Assembly: GCA_012934845.2 (NCBI GenBank)
Contig: WNNJ02002384.1
Span: forward strand, 248,001-312,000
Direction of reading: 5' to 3'
Length of the DNA stretch: 64,000 bases
Source: Pomphorhynchus laevis
Lineage: Eukaryota > Acanthocephala > Palaeacanthocephala > Echinorhynchida > Pomphorhynchidae
Shown here piece after piece: positions 9,451-19,900 of the stretch. A program made the translations under genes and the position numbers. The first letter of the stretch is position 1. Every line of letters starts with the position of its first letter. The notes under the pieces were generated by a model that saw only the letters and a program-made list of their open reading frames with translations, ran no database searches and was not told the DNA's origin.

Positions 9451-11345
9451 GTTTATTCTTATACGTACTAAACGTACTATCTTTTGGCGAAATCAACTCG
9501 AATCATCTTCCAACTCTAAATCTCATTGGAAAATCTTAAACTCAATTCTTTCACGATCATCTACTTCTTGTAATATAAATCCTAATGAATTTTCTTCTTA
9601 TCTACAAACTAAGCTATCTAATTTACTTTCCCTACTACCCGTAGCCCCCTTGTACCCACTCTTCTCTTTAAATACTTCCCTCCCAGAACTATTCCACCTT
9701 CTTCCCGTTTCGTCTGATGAAGTTTCTTCGGTTCTGCTGTCATTACCTAATGAAACCTCTCTTTCTGACCAAATTCCACTCACTTGCTTAAAAATATCTG
9801 CTCCTCTATCTCACCCTTCCTGACCACATTGTTCAACTCGTCCATCCATAGCCGTACATTTCCTTCCATCTGGAAATGCGCCACTGTTCGTCCTCTCATC
9901 AAAAAGCAATCTCTCGACTCCATACTACCATCTTAGTACCGTCCAATCTCACTTCTCCCAACCCCCTCTGAACTCCTTGAGCGTCTCGTTCTCAAGCAAG
10001 TTAATACATATCTATTTTCCTCTAACTTGTTTCCTCCCTTCCAAGCCGCTTTTCGCTCTAATCACTCTACTGAAATTGCCTGTCTTAAAGTTTATACTGA
10101 CTTACTCATCTCGCGGGATCATAACTTATGTAGTGTCATAGTTTCTCTTGATCTATAGTCTGCTTTTGACATCGTCGATCACTCGATTCTTCTATATCGC
10201 CTTCGTCATGATTATGGCTTCTCTTTACCCACTGTATCGTGGTTTTCTTCATATCTATCAAACCGTACATTTCGCGTCTATTCTAACTCTTCTCTCTCAC
10301 ATCCTTCATCCATACTGACCGGTGTTCCACAAGGCTCCGTATTAGGCCCTATGCTTTTCTCTCTTCTTCTCGGTGACTTGTCTTCGATTTCTCATAAATT
10401 TAACTTCCATGTTATGCAATATGTTGATGACATTCTCATCTATGCTCACGCACCTGCTTATCGTATTCATGATCTTAGTGTTTCTGCTTCCGACTGTCTT
10501 GTCTCAAGTTCCAATCATCTTCCCTTCGCCTTTCTCTGAATCCTGATAAATCTAAAATTATGTGGATCCTACCTCGACGCTTCGGCGTATAACCTCCTTC
10601 CGTATCATTAAATTCTACAATTCTTCCTATCGTTGATAATCTCGTTTTCCTAGGCTTTCATTTCGACAACCGACTTTCACTTAAACCTTTCGTTAGTGAT
10701 AAAGTACGCTCATCTACCTTGATACTCCGCAATCTCCGTCAAGTTCGTAGATTGATTGATTTTCCTTCTTGTATGACTCTAATATCTTCTCTTCTTTTCT
10801 CAAGACTTGATTACTGTCTTAGTCTATTTTCCAACTCACCTAAATCCACTCTTCTTCCTTTACAACGCATCATCAACGCTGCCGTCCGAGTTCTCCTCCG
10901 TCTTCGTCGTTTTGATCATACATCCCACTATCTTGTTTCTCTTGATTGGCCTACCATTTATTGTCGTGTTCAAATTCGTCTTCTTATTATTGCTTTTCGC
11001 CTTATAACTTCTCATACCCCTTCATTTCTCAACCTTCCTTTTCTCGACAATTCTCGTACTGTGTATTGTGCTCTGCATTCCCGTAATTCCCTACTTTTAC
11101 ATGTTCCAATCTACTCTACCTCTTTTGGCTTCCGCTCCTTCGTTGTGACTGCTCCTCTCTTGTGGAATCAACTGCCTATTCATATCCGCCAATCAACATC
11201 TATGCCGTGCTTCAAACGCCAAATCCAATTCCATTTCAACAATTAACTAATTATCTGTGACTTTTGCTGTTCTTTTTTGTTTGTTAGTGGTCATGTAAGC
11301 GTGCATTTTGCACGCATTTGCCACGTTAAATAAATTATTGTATTA
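9445..11345 (+). mobile_element. Family A LINE, subfamily 2 (RT and 3' end)
   Basis: Starts in the endonuclease-RT linker (ILNSILSRSSTS, SLPELFHLLPVSSDEVSSVLLSL) and continues through a broken RT: AFRSNHSTEIACLK, SAFDIVDHSILL, GVPQGSVLGPMLFSLL, MQYVDDILIYAHAPAYRIHD. It ends in a well-preserved C-terminus, 10719-11246 (RRLIDFPSCMTLISSLLF...PLLWNQLPIHIRQSTSM). The first Ala of YADD is Val here. The 3' UTR has the same hairpin as other family A copies (11287-11324, loop ATTTT) and ends in an ATT-rich tail. The sequence differs clearly from the 5575-7290 type and is nearly identical to 60410-60867, so two subfamilies coexist. Confidence 0.9.
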
Positions 11346-12190
11346 TTATATTATTATAAATTGCGAATCACAATCAGATAATACACGTCCCAATATGGAC
11401 CTAACTTTATCGAGGTCATCATTCAACCTATGTTGATTGTTTATTGCTGACGACTCAACAATATTGGCCATTATTATAGCTCTATCTCGTGGAATCAACG
11501 GTCGCTTTCGGGACCCATCTAAATGGACATTTGTATTGCGATAGTTCACTTTAACGGATTTGTCTAGGGAGGTTTATCGATTATTACTATCATCTGTACA
11601 ATTTCCTAGATATGACCTAGATATGATGTCATCCCCACCTTGAGCACTGGACTCTGGTTCGAGTCCTTTCGATACCGACTTGACAACTGATGCAGAAACA
11701 TCCACCGGAAATTGTAAAAGCTGGTTATCTTAAGGTGTCCTCGGTAGAATTTATTCTACACGATTTCCCTCGTCGGTTTTATCTTCTGCACAATTTCCCA
11801 TATCATTCAATTTACACTGATTAATTACCGCCGACGACTCAAAAATGTTAGACAATAAAATATCATTGTCATCAATGCATAGAGTTGATTGCTGCCTAGT
11901 ATCATTACCGTCATTATTATGTTGTATTGGCGAGATAGGTGTATCTTCATTGGAAGAATTTTTGTGTGCAGGCTTGGCTGTTTTGAGTTTTTTGAATCAA
12001 GGCACAAAGTGAGTCCAGTTCTGACGCACAGTAGCCGCATAGGAATGTTTTCATCTTGAAATCGATAAGTTTATTAGTTGTACCGGTTACTGATGTCCAA
12101 ATATCACATCCTGGTTTGGAACACTGTACTTGATTTGATTCGTAGTTCAAGACTTCGACTGATGACTGCACACGCTTCTTTTTGCCCATA
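11346..12190 (-). mobile_element. Family B LINE ORF1 fragment (PHD-like finger)
   Basis: The minus strand starts with an ATG at about 12189: MGKKKRVQSS, then QCSKPGCDIWTSV and KTFLCGYCASEL, a C-x4-C-x-W...C-x2-C finger. This aligns with the ORF1 start at 50675 (MGRPKKSSSKK ... VECDTDNCDVWTVL ... FICGFRCAL). After an eroded middle, 11549-11346 gives RDRAIIMANIVESS, NNQHRLNDDLDKVRSILGRV, the counterpart of RCVIFANIIESK at 51420. CR1-type ORF1 proteins carry a PHD-like finger followed by an RNA-binding C-terminal domain, which is the likely role. The fragment ends at the 3' tail of the opposite-strand family A LINE. Confidence 0.75.
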
Positions 12191-12525
12191 TTGGTCGTGT
12201 ATTAAAAGTATCGAAATTGTTGCAATTGTTGAAATTTGTATTAATCGTTGTAAAAATCGTTGAAATCGTTGTATCGCTATTAAATCGTTGTAACGCGATT
12301 TGTATTTTCACGCAAGTGTATTTCTAAGGGTCGTGAATTGTATTGTAATTTTATTGTAATATGTTTATTGTAATATGTTTGTAATTGTAATTTGTGTATG
12401 TATAATAGATCCAATCTTACGCTAGTAGATGATCCGAAATGGCACAAAGTAGATACTGAGGATCGAAATTTAGATTTCGATAACAAATTTAGATTTCGTT
12501 ATCTAAATTTAAATTTAGATAACAT
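12190..12525. other. AT-rich spacer with short tandem motifs
   Basis: No coding region. Contains GTTGAAATCGTTGTAAAAATCG-type short repeats (about 12210-12300), ATATGTTTATTGTA repeats, and a perfect 26-bp palindrome at 12498-12523 (GTTATCTAAATTT and its complement, no loop). Confidence 0.5.
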
Positions 12526-12850
12526 TCTCGTCTTTGTCTCTTTCCTCTGCCAATCCAGCTGTCGTTTCTTCTGACAACGCATCGATGCCATTCTCAGTCG
12601 ATTTCATCAATAAAGAATCTTCCGCTCCATCCATGACGTTTTCATCTAATCGGCCCTGGTCATCAGTGTACAACATTCTTTGTTCGCCTGTATCGTGAAC
12701 TTCCTCTTCTGTCTGGGCAACGGACGGGGCAATGATCACCTCCAGCATACAAACCGCATTTCCCCCTTTGAACAGCAGCGCTTAGATGCTGTATGATGAA
12801 TTAACCTGCGCGCTGGTCTGCAGTAACCCGAACTAGCCTATTTCCCAAAT
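12526..12850 (-). pseudogene. Acidic transposon-derived fragment, copy 2
   Basis: Diverged copy of 8352-8676. The minus frame 12748-12515 reads MLEVIIAPSVAQTEEEVHD..., with VMDGAEDSLLMKSTENGID and a run of E/D residues at its end. It lies directly downstream (minus sense) of the R2-like RT C-terminus at 12850-13010. The acidic character and the lack of a known domain leave its function open. Confidence 0.4.
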
Positions 12851-13010
12851 ACTAGAAAAAACTGGTGGCCGAAGGACCAAATGCTCCAAGTGTCTCGATA
12901 GCTAACGGCACAAATGAGTGTTGAGTATGGTCAATACACTCGTACTTGTACGTTTTCAATTCCTCTGCATCCGTTGAGACACATCCTGTGCCATCGTTGG
13001 CACGAGTAAT
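12850..13010 (-). mobile_element. C-terminal piece of an R2-like RT element
   Basis: The minus strand reads ELKTYKYECIDHTQHSFVPL followed directly by AIETLGAFGPSATSFF and a stop. The pattern 'KY..L...F.P.A.ETLG..G..A..F' is the end of the C-terminal nuclease-like domain in the invertebrate RT family also seen at 4455-5560. Only about 50 residues remain. Confidence 0.55.
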
Positions 13011-13484
13011 GTGACTCTTTGAATAATTAAATAATTATTTAATTATTGAAAATTTATTTAGCATTACTTTTAATTTATAAATAGTAAAAAATACAAACTC
13101 AGTTATCTGATATGATTCATTGAGGCGTTATATTGGATCTATTTGATATATATCCAATAAACCAATTTTTAATTATTAATAATTATATAATTACTTAATT
13201 ATTTATTATTTAATTGTTAAAATTTTATTTAGCATTATTTTTTAATTTATAAATTATATAAAATACGTAGACTAATTTAGTTGATCTGAATTGTTTAAAT
13301 AAATAGACCAACATTCAAAAATTATTATAAATAACATGTAATTTTCATGTATCTATTTTGATATTAAAATTAAGTTGATATGGCAACAATAATTTTGTTC
13401 GCACATATTAGCCATTTTGAAAAAGTTGTCGAAAATTCCGCTATAGCATCTGGAAAGCAAAATTAAAAAATTACATTTGAAGTA
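13011..13484. other. AT-rich upstream region of ropporin-like gene
   Basis: Over 80 percent A/T by eye, with TTAATTATTTAATTATT-type low-complexity stretches. No coding frame or repeat of note. It must contain the promoter of the gene at 13485, but I cannot point to a defined element. An in-frame stop (TAA at 13464-13466) precedes the ATG. Confidence 0.5.
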
Positions 13485-14210
13485 ATGCGTATTGACGAGA
13501 CAATTACCGTACCATGTGAAATGTATGACGAATTGAAAATTTACGTTAAAGAAGCCTTGAAACAGAAGCCGGAAAATCTTTTGCAATGGAGTTTCAACTA
13601 CTTTCAGGCAAGACTTATATCTTTACCTAGTGGAAGTCAACAACTATCAAAAACTCACGTTGATTCACAGGAAGATAACCTTATTATTGCATCACCATCT
13701 CACTTATTTAAGCTGCGTCGTTTGCGTTCTTTATACAGGTTAATATATAACCAAAATAAGCATCAAGGACCACTGTACGTTGATGAATTAGAGAAAATGT
13801 GGAAAAATGAGGGATTAGATAACATGCTATTTCAGCAAACAAAGCAACTCGTTTGTCAAAACAAGATAAAAGATATTCGTACTTTTATTGCAGGGGCATG
13901 CACGTTTCTGGCCACAAATATAGAACAGTCAGTTGCCTTTGTAATTGAAACTCTATACCCCGAAAGTAATGACCACGACACAAGTCAAGGCGACTATTCA
14001 TGCATTCTTACCAAGTCAATTCTTTTTGATGATTTCGCTGTGTGCTATAGATATTTGGCTCATCTTGACAATAGTATTCCGCCAGATTATCCGAATACTG
14101 TTATCGAATATATTCAAAAGTCTAACATGGTAAATTCGCAAGGTTTCGTAAGAGCCAGTGACATTTTCGGAAGACATATACCAAAGTTACAACCCGTATT
14201 GCCAAAATAA
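13485..14210 (+). CDS. ROPN1L: Ropporin-1-like protein (radial spoke, RIIa domain)
   Basis: A 241-residue protein in one uninterrupted frame. Residues 8-45 (VPCEMYDELKIYVKEALKQ...NLLQWSFNYFQAR) form an RIIa dimerisation/docking domain of the ropporin/SP17 type: compare the 'PP.L...LK...KA.....P..L.QW...YF' pattern of ROPN1/ROPN1L. The rest follows ropporin in order: YVDELEKMWKNEGL (ropporin: 'EELAQMWK...L'), IRTFIAGACTFLATNI ('FLALACSALG'), the 'F...Y..........P.....V..YI' segment (CYRYLAHLDN...VIEYIQKS) and a final QGFVRASDIF. ROPN1L is a radial-spoke component (Chlamydomonas RSP11 equivalent) that binds AKAP-type helices in cilia and sperm flagella. The frame starts at the first ATG after an in-frame stop, and the length is near the family's 210-230 residues. 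It has no intron, unlike BAP31 nearby, so it may be a retrocopy or simply an intron-poor gene. The frame is intact, which argues for function. Confidence 0.9.
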   Translation: MRIDETITVPCEMYDELKIYVKEALKQKPENLLQWSFNYFQARLISLPSGSQQLSKTHVDSQEDNLIIASPSHLFKLRRLRSLYRLIYNQNKHQGPLYVDELEKMWKNEGLDNMLFQQTKQLVCQNKIKDIRTFIAGACTFLATNIEQSVAFVIETLYPESNDHDTSQGDYSCILTKSILFDDFAVCYRYLAHLDNSIPPDYPNTVIEYIQKSNMVNSQGFVRASDIFGRHIPKLQPVLPK

Positions 14211-14563
14211 TATTCAATGTTATTAATATTCAATCCTATATAAAATTATAAAATTATTTATTATTTCATTATTGAATTTTTATTTATTATAATTAGACGT
14301 AGTTGCGTGCAAGTCTTTGATTAGATTGTTGTATCGATCACTCATTATAGACTTGCGAAATACAGTTTGAATCGTTTTTATTGGAGCTTTCGACCAAACG
14401 GTCCTTGTCAACAGATAAAAAAATCAAACAGAATTAAAATGACAGCACAGAGATACAAGTTTTATACTAGGAATACCACGGAAGAAGTCCATTCAATTAC
14501 GTGATACCGTCCATAATTTCATGCGATACTGGTAATCGTAGTGACCAGTTAGACTTATTTCCG
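14211..14563. other. 3' flank of ropporin-like gene, nothing recognised
   Basis: AT-rich, starting with the gene's 3' UTR (TATATAAAATTATAAAATTATTTATT). No canonical AATAAA lies close to the stop. A moderately GC-richer stretch at 14330-14560 shows no coding frame I can identify. Confidence 0.4.
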
Positions 14564-14605
14564 GCCATCGGATTCGCTTCGGAATTCCGAAGCGAATCCG
14601 ATGGC
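14564..14605. repeat. Perfect 42-bp palindrome
   Basis: GCCATCGGATTCGCTTCGGAA followed directly by its exact complement, giving 21-bp arms with no spacer. It is much GC-richer than its surroundings. The preceding and following bases do not continue the symmetry. Confidence 0.95.
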
Positions 14606-14765
14606 GTAATTTAATTTTCACATTTTTTATAAAATGCACAAATATTGATCTAATGTCATATAATTAAATATTATAATATTTCTATATTAACAAATTTTTA
14701 ATTTTTAAAATGAAGTTTGAATAGCGAGATAATTTTTTTTTATCATATGCAGGGACTTATAGGTT

Positions 14766-15236
14766 CAATTTGAATGAGGAAAATATTGTAAAACAATTAA
14801 AGACATGACATCTTTGAATTTAAAAATCTGATATTTTTTAATTATTGCGTGAGTTTAGACTATTATAACTTTTCAAACTTTCTTGGTTTGAAAAACAATT
14901 GATAAATTAAATTCGATTTTCTAGCAGCAAAATAATTGCTTTGTTAAACGTTGAGTTCTTGGCGCATTCGTTTCAACTTGGATATATTGCGTAGTGTAAT
15001 TTGAAATTCTAATGAGTTTAGTGAGTTTAGACTATTTTAATATAATTATTTTAAAATGGCATGAATATTCAAAAATATTGAAGATAAATTATTATAATAC
15101 ACTATCCACCTTATATTTGGTAACAGATTAAGTCTGATTTTTACTTGGTTTTCCAAAGATTATGTGCATTTTACATAAATGAGTAATATAAATACTTGGA
15201 ATATGGATCAATACTTAAATCTCGGCTATATTTAGT
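14766..15236. repeat. 471-bp direct repeat, copy 2
   Basis: Same sequence and orientation as 90-560, with one substitution noticed and no gaps. See that entry for the shared boundaries. The pair brackets 14.2 kb that includes the minisatellite, three LINEs and the ropporin-like gene. Confidence 0.9.
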
Positions 15237-15648
15237 TTGACTAGTAATAATTAAATTTTTAATCAATAGATTATTAGTTCAACATTGCTCAGTTTATATC
15301 CACTTCTCTCTCCACTTTTAACAATTTAATCGTAATAAATAACCATCATGCCCTTGGATATTGACTTTGTTTCCTCTACTCTGTGCAATAAAAGAATCAA
15401 TAAAACTGAATGACAACTGCTAGCTGTAGAAAAGTAACGATAAAACAGTTATTGCTTTATCAATAATTAACAATTAAATATTATTTTACAGAAAGGAAAA
15501 CTTTTTTAAATTAAAAAAATTATTTTCAACTAAAAATTATCAAATATTTATAAATATGATCGGCGTATCTATCTATGAAAGATAGATATCGATTTTTATC
15601 GATATAAACGATAGATATCGTTTATATCTATCCAGAAAATCCGACGAG
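15237..15648. other. AT-rich spacer with short dyads
   Basis: No gene. Near 15565-15625 there are overlapping dyads of ATAGATATCG/CGATATCTAT type (GATAGATATCGATTTTTATCGATATAAACGATAGATATCG). Confidence 0.5.
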
Positions 15649-16412
15649 GTGCCCAGATGCTGCACGTGTAATGGCCAAGCAGCACATTGCAAAGCTTGTA
15701 AGTGTGCAAGGTCTGGTAAATTGTGCACCGACTGTCTTGCCAGGAATTGTTCGAATCAAATACAGACCGGGAGTGAGGCCATAAACCTGAACCTTGATGC
15801 TAGCTTTGAATCTGAAAATACAGGATGTTGTCCGGTCTGTAGTGGAGTATTTCGTCTTAATGAATCAGGCTGCTTCGCATATACTGACCTGTAAACTCGA
15901 GACGCTCAGGATCAGGTCAACCTTTGAGTTCTTGTCCGTCTGATGCAGTCTCGTCATTTGGTGCAGATCGTGCGACTGTTTTTGTTAAGTTGGTCACCTT
16001 TAGGACATCTTCGAGTTTCTCTTCGGCTACACCGAATGCTGCGACTACGAACGGACACCGCGGCGAACCAGCGTGCACCACTGTCGATCTTTTGCGCATG
16101 GTTTGGATGAAACCCGTCAATACGATCAAGCGCATTCTGTGGAAACTGCGCCGTCGAGTTGCTGATATTGTTTCGTCGCTACCTCTACAGGCCTTGTGCT
16201 CAAACTCAATACACGATTGGTTACAACTCTTATGCTTCCCGAAGCTCTGTTTACCGTGTACATCTAATCGTGCCCATTCGGGCGTTGATACTGATACGAA
16301 AATGAGCTTGCTTTTGGACAAATTTGAAGGCGGTGAGGATGTTGATTACCTTTCCACATATGTTGTTCGATTTTCCAGTTTCTTTCTACAAACAACGGCT
16401 GTTTTGAGGTAA
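15649..16412 (+). mobile_element. N-terminal fragment of R2-like RT element (Cys-rich)
   Basis: The frame 15649-15894 starts MPRCCTCNGQAAHCKACKCA and continues SGKLCTDCLARNCSN, a compact Cys cluster. It then shows CCPVCSGVF at residues 64-72, a Cys pair like the first half of a C2H2 finger. The equivalent Cys cluster opens the RT element at 56531 (MKCCSCNGQNAKCRGCVC). The second frame (15924-16412) contains RVADIVSSLPLQALCSNSI followed by WLQLLCFPKLCLP, matching the 'L...L......N....W..LL.FP...L' segment that precedes RT in this family. The pieces are in different frames and RT is absent, so it is a truncated copy. The Cys cluster probably binds DNA or RNA. Confidence 0.6.
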
Positions 16413-16996
16413 TTGTATTAACAAGGAGCGGGAATTATGGAAAAGCTATGTGAGGTTTTACGCATACTAATATATGTGAAAACTCAAATTCAACGCGCTC
16501 GCAATTAATCGTGCTACACCCTGAGAATGATGATCTCCTATCTTCATGCCCTCCATATTTGAGTTTACCTTTGTCCGTCGATTCAGAAATCATTAAGTCC
16601 GCTATTTCATCATTTTCAGTCTGCGGTCTTTTAATCAAGGTCTTTTAATCTTATAATCAAGCAGTCTTTTCAGACTGCTTGATTATTGTAATTATTTAAA
16701 AAAAATAAATTTTACAAATTAAATCTACAAATATTTATTCTACTAAATATTAAATTGTGTATAATAATTTATTTTTTATTTTATAATAATTTATTATTAT
16801 TTATTTATTTTGTTATATTTTAGACAACCCACATTAGTAGCTCTAAAACTTTAAACATAAACCGAAATTTAAAAAAGTGTAGATTCTTATTAAGTATTTC
16901 AGACAAACTCGAAGTTTTTTCGAAGCGGGGAAGTAGTGCTGGCTAAAAATTAAATTGTTGTGACATTAAAGGAAAAGGATTTGCAGAGTTTAATCT
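16413..16996. other. Intergenic, with one strong hairpin
   Basis: No gene recognised. It contains the hairpin at 16653-16686: ATAATCAAGCAGTCT, loop TTTC, exact complement (15-bp stem). The last 300 bases before 16997 form the 3' flank of the minus-strand BAP31 gene. Confidence 0.5.
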
Positions 16997-19900
16997 TTAT
17001 TTATCCTTATGACTTTCGTTATGTCCTTTAAGTTCATTTATGTAAACCTAAAATAAAATATAACGATAAATTATAAAGACTTAAACTTTGGTACCTCTTG
17101 TTTCCTGTGCTCATTTTGTAGAAATTTGTAATCTTTGTCTAATGCATCAAATCGCTCCTTCAATCGAATGAAATCGGTATTTGCTTGCCTGAGTTCTGTT
17201 GTGCTCATAAGTTAGAAAATAATTTATATAAAACAGAAGAATACCCTTATTCAGTGTATCCATCCTATTTGAATTATTAGCTTTATCTGCTAAATCTCCT
17301 TTACCGGCAACTGATTTCTACAAATGTAACAAAAAGAACAAAATAAAAAAATTATTTTAATTATTTAAATAATTAAATAATTATTTTTATTTTAATTTGA
17401 AATAAAATAACTCTCTAGAAGTAACGTGTGTTTTGCTTTAAACTCAACAGCAAACTTTAATTGGTCAGTTACTAACGTATGCAAGTTTATGCAGATTTTA
17501 GTATTTAGAGAGAGTAAGAAATAAGAAATAAAAAATGTGTGATTCGTTAAGAATTGGAAAGTATCAAATTGAAAAACTAGCATTTCCATGCCAGCATTGC
17601 CAAATAGCTTTCCAGAAAAGTCGTATTACAAAAAAGTTGATTTTTAACGAATCATATTATTATATCGATTAGTATGTCGTATTACGAAATAGCTGCTTTA
17701 ACTAATTAATTTCTTATAATCACGAGGTTTAATTATAAAACTTATTTAAATCGATCTATCCGAATATTATTTATATACATCACGCTATTTGCTAACATTT
17801 GAGGTAAGTTGTTGGAATTAGCTGGCTTTTTGCATACTTCCTCTAAGTGAACTGGACATTATAAAAGATTTATAACAATAACACGCTCTCTGATAGCACT
17901 TGATGTAAATTACAATGCAGATTTGGCCTTTCAAACTACTTCTTCGCTGTGAACTGAACATAATGTATGGAGATAGGAGATTAAATTAATTTATAGCAGA
18001 TGATGCAAATGACTTTAAACACAAAACAAGTAAACGAATAATGCAGGGGCGAATGAAAATTTTTACTAATCCATTTCGTTCCCGTTTTAAACAAAATATT
18101 TCACTCGTTTTCACTAAAACGAGTGAAACGTTTTAAATAAAAACCAACCAATTACAAATATTTCCCTTGAAAATGGTGAAATGAATGGTCAAAAATGTCT
18201 TATCCACTTTGAATAATTCGAGTATCAGCGAAAGACACCTTTTTACAATAAAATGGATATCAGCGATAAATTATTCTAATTATTTTAATCATATTCCTAA
18301 TAATTATTAATTAATAATGTATTTAATACTAAATAGTTATTAATTAATAGTAAATAATAATTATATTAATTAAATAATTAAATGATAGTTTATTATCATT
18401 ATCACAAGCGTACTATTATCACTAAAGTAAATGTATATCCACAATAGCCGCTTTAATAAACCTGTAAAATAAAAGACAAATTAATTAAAGCAAAATCACA
18501 TGCGCAAATATATAAAGAACATTTAAATAATATACTTCGGATAGCAAGGTAGATGCTGTGCGGCTGGCTGACATTGCTTGTCGTTTACTTGCTTCTGCAT
18601 CCGCCATTGATTGAGCAATTTTCAGGGTAAGTTTAACTAATCTGTTTATCACACTATAGATGAACGCACAAAAATAAATTTGATATCAGAAAATAGTAAT
18701 ATATATGTAAATCAACACAATTAAAAATAAATTTAAACTTTTAAGCAAAAATTCTTTGGTTCGATAATAAATAATATACTTTAAAAGAAATCGAGAGACG
18801 AATAAATTATTCGTGAGAGGAAAATAAATTATTTAAAAATCATTTATGATTTAAAAAAAGGTACTATAAACAATATAAAACAGAGAATAACATCATCATA
18901 AAATATGACATCATAGATGATTATTATCGATTATTAATATCAAATAATTATATTTTAATAATATTTAATAATAAATATTATTACAATATATTTAATTTCT
19001 CCGGTAAACAATTTGGATGTGTAAACCTATAAAACACTTATAATTTAGTAAATATTAATATAGTAATATCAAATTAATAATTATATAACTAACTATAATA
19101 AAATTATAATTTAATAATTGTAATTTAATTAATAAATTAATTCAATTAATAATAATTAATTATTAGATTATTATATAACTAACCAATGAATTAAACTAAC
19201 CGTAAATTAAAGAAAAATAATAAATTTAATTAATTAAGTATTTAATAAATTTATTAAATTTACTATTCACTAATAAATAAAAATATTCGTTTACAAAGAA
19301 TAGTGTAACAAAAAAACTTCTAATAAACTTACAAAAACATGAATAATGTTCCACCGGCAATGTAAAAGTTTCTTTGAGCTCTGAACTGCCTCATGTGAAT
19401 GTGGTGACCTGCTTGGGGTAAAGCCATTTCACTAAGTTGAACATTCGAATATTTTCTTAGTTCTCGGACAGAATCTAAATATTTTTAAAAATCAGAAAAT
19501 ACTTTAAAGATTCTTAAAATAAAATAAACATGACAAAAAATCAAATGCTCGGGTATAACCACAATCAAACAGTTAATAAACCTATTCGGTTTACTAGATG
19601 AATCGAATTTGATTTAAATTTCTAGAAGAATCGCGTTTATGTACACAATCACGAAAATTGAAAATAAAAAAGAAAAAAGAAAGGTACACATATTGTTTCT
19701 GATCAGTGCAGCCACTAGAGAAATATAAAAATAAATTAGAGTTTCATTTATCCTGCTACAAAATTCAAAATCAGTGTTTTCATATATTTTTATATTCAGG
19801 TATTTTCGCACAAACTATATTTTATAAAAAAGTGTTTTTTTTGTGTTTTTATTTGAAAACTAAAAAACTAACTTTGTGTTTTCAAACAAACTAAAAAATT

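Noticed and set aside
90-15236. LTR pair of a 15-kb element
   Set aside because: Ends are not TG...CA, there is no gag-pol between them, and the interior is a mixture of unrelated LINEs and a host gene.
17392-17589. 65-residue minus frame with hydrophobic character
   Set aside because: Lies within BAP31 intron 4, is AT-rich, and matches nothing in the family. The flanking exons join in phase without it.
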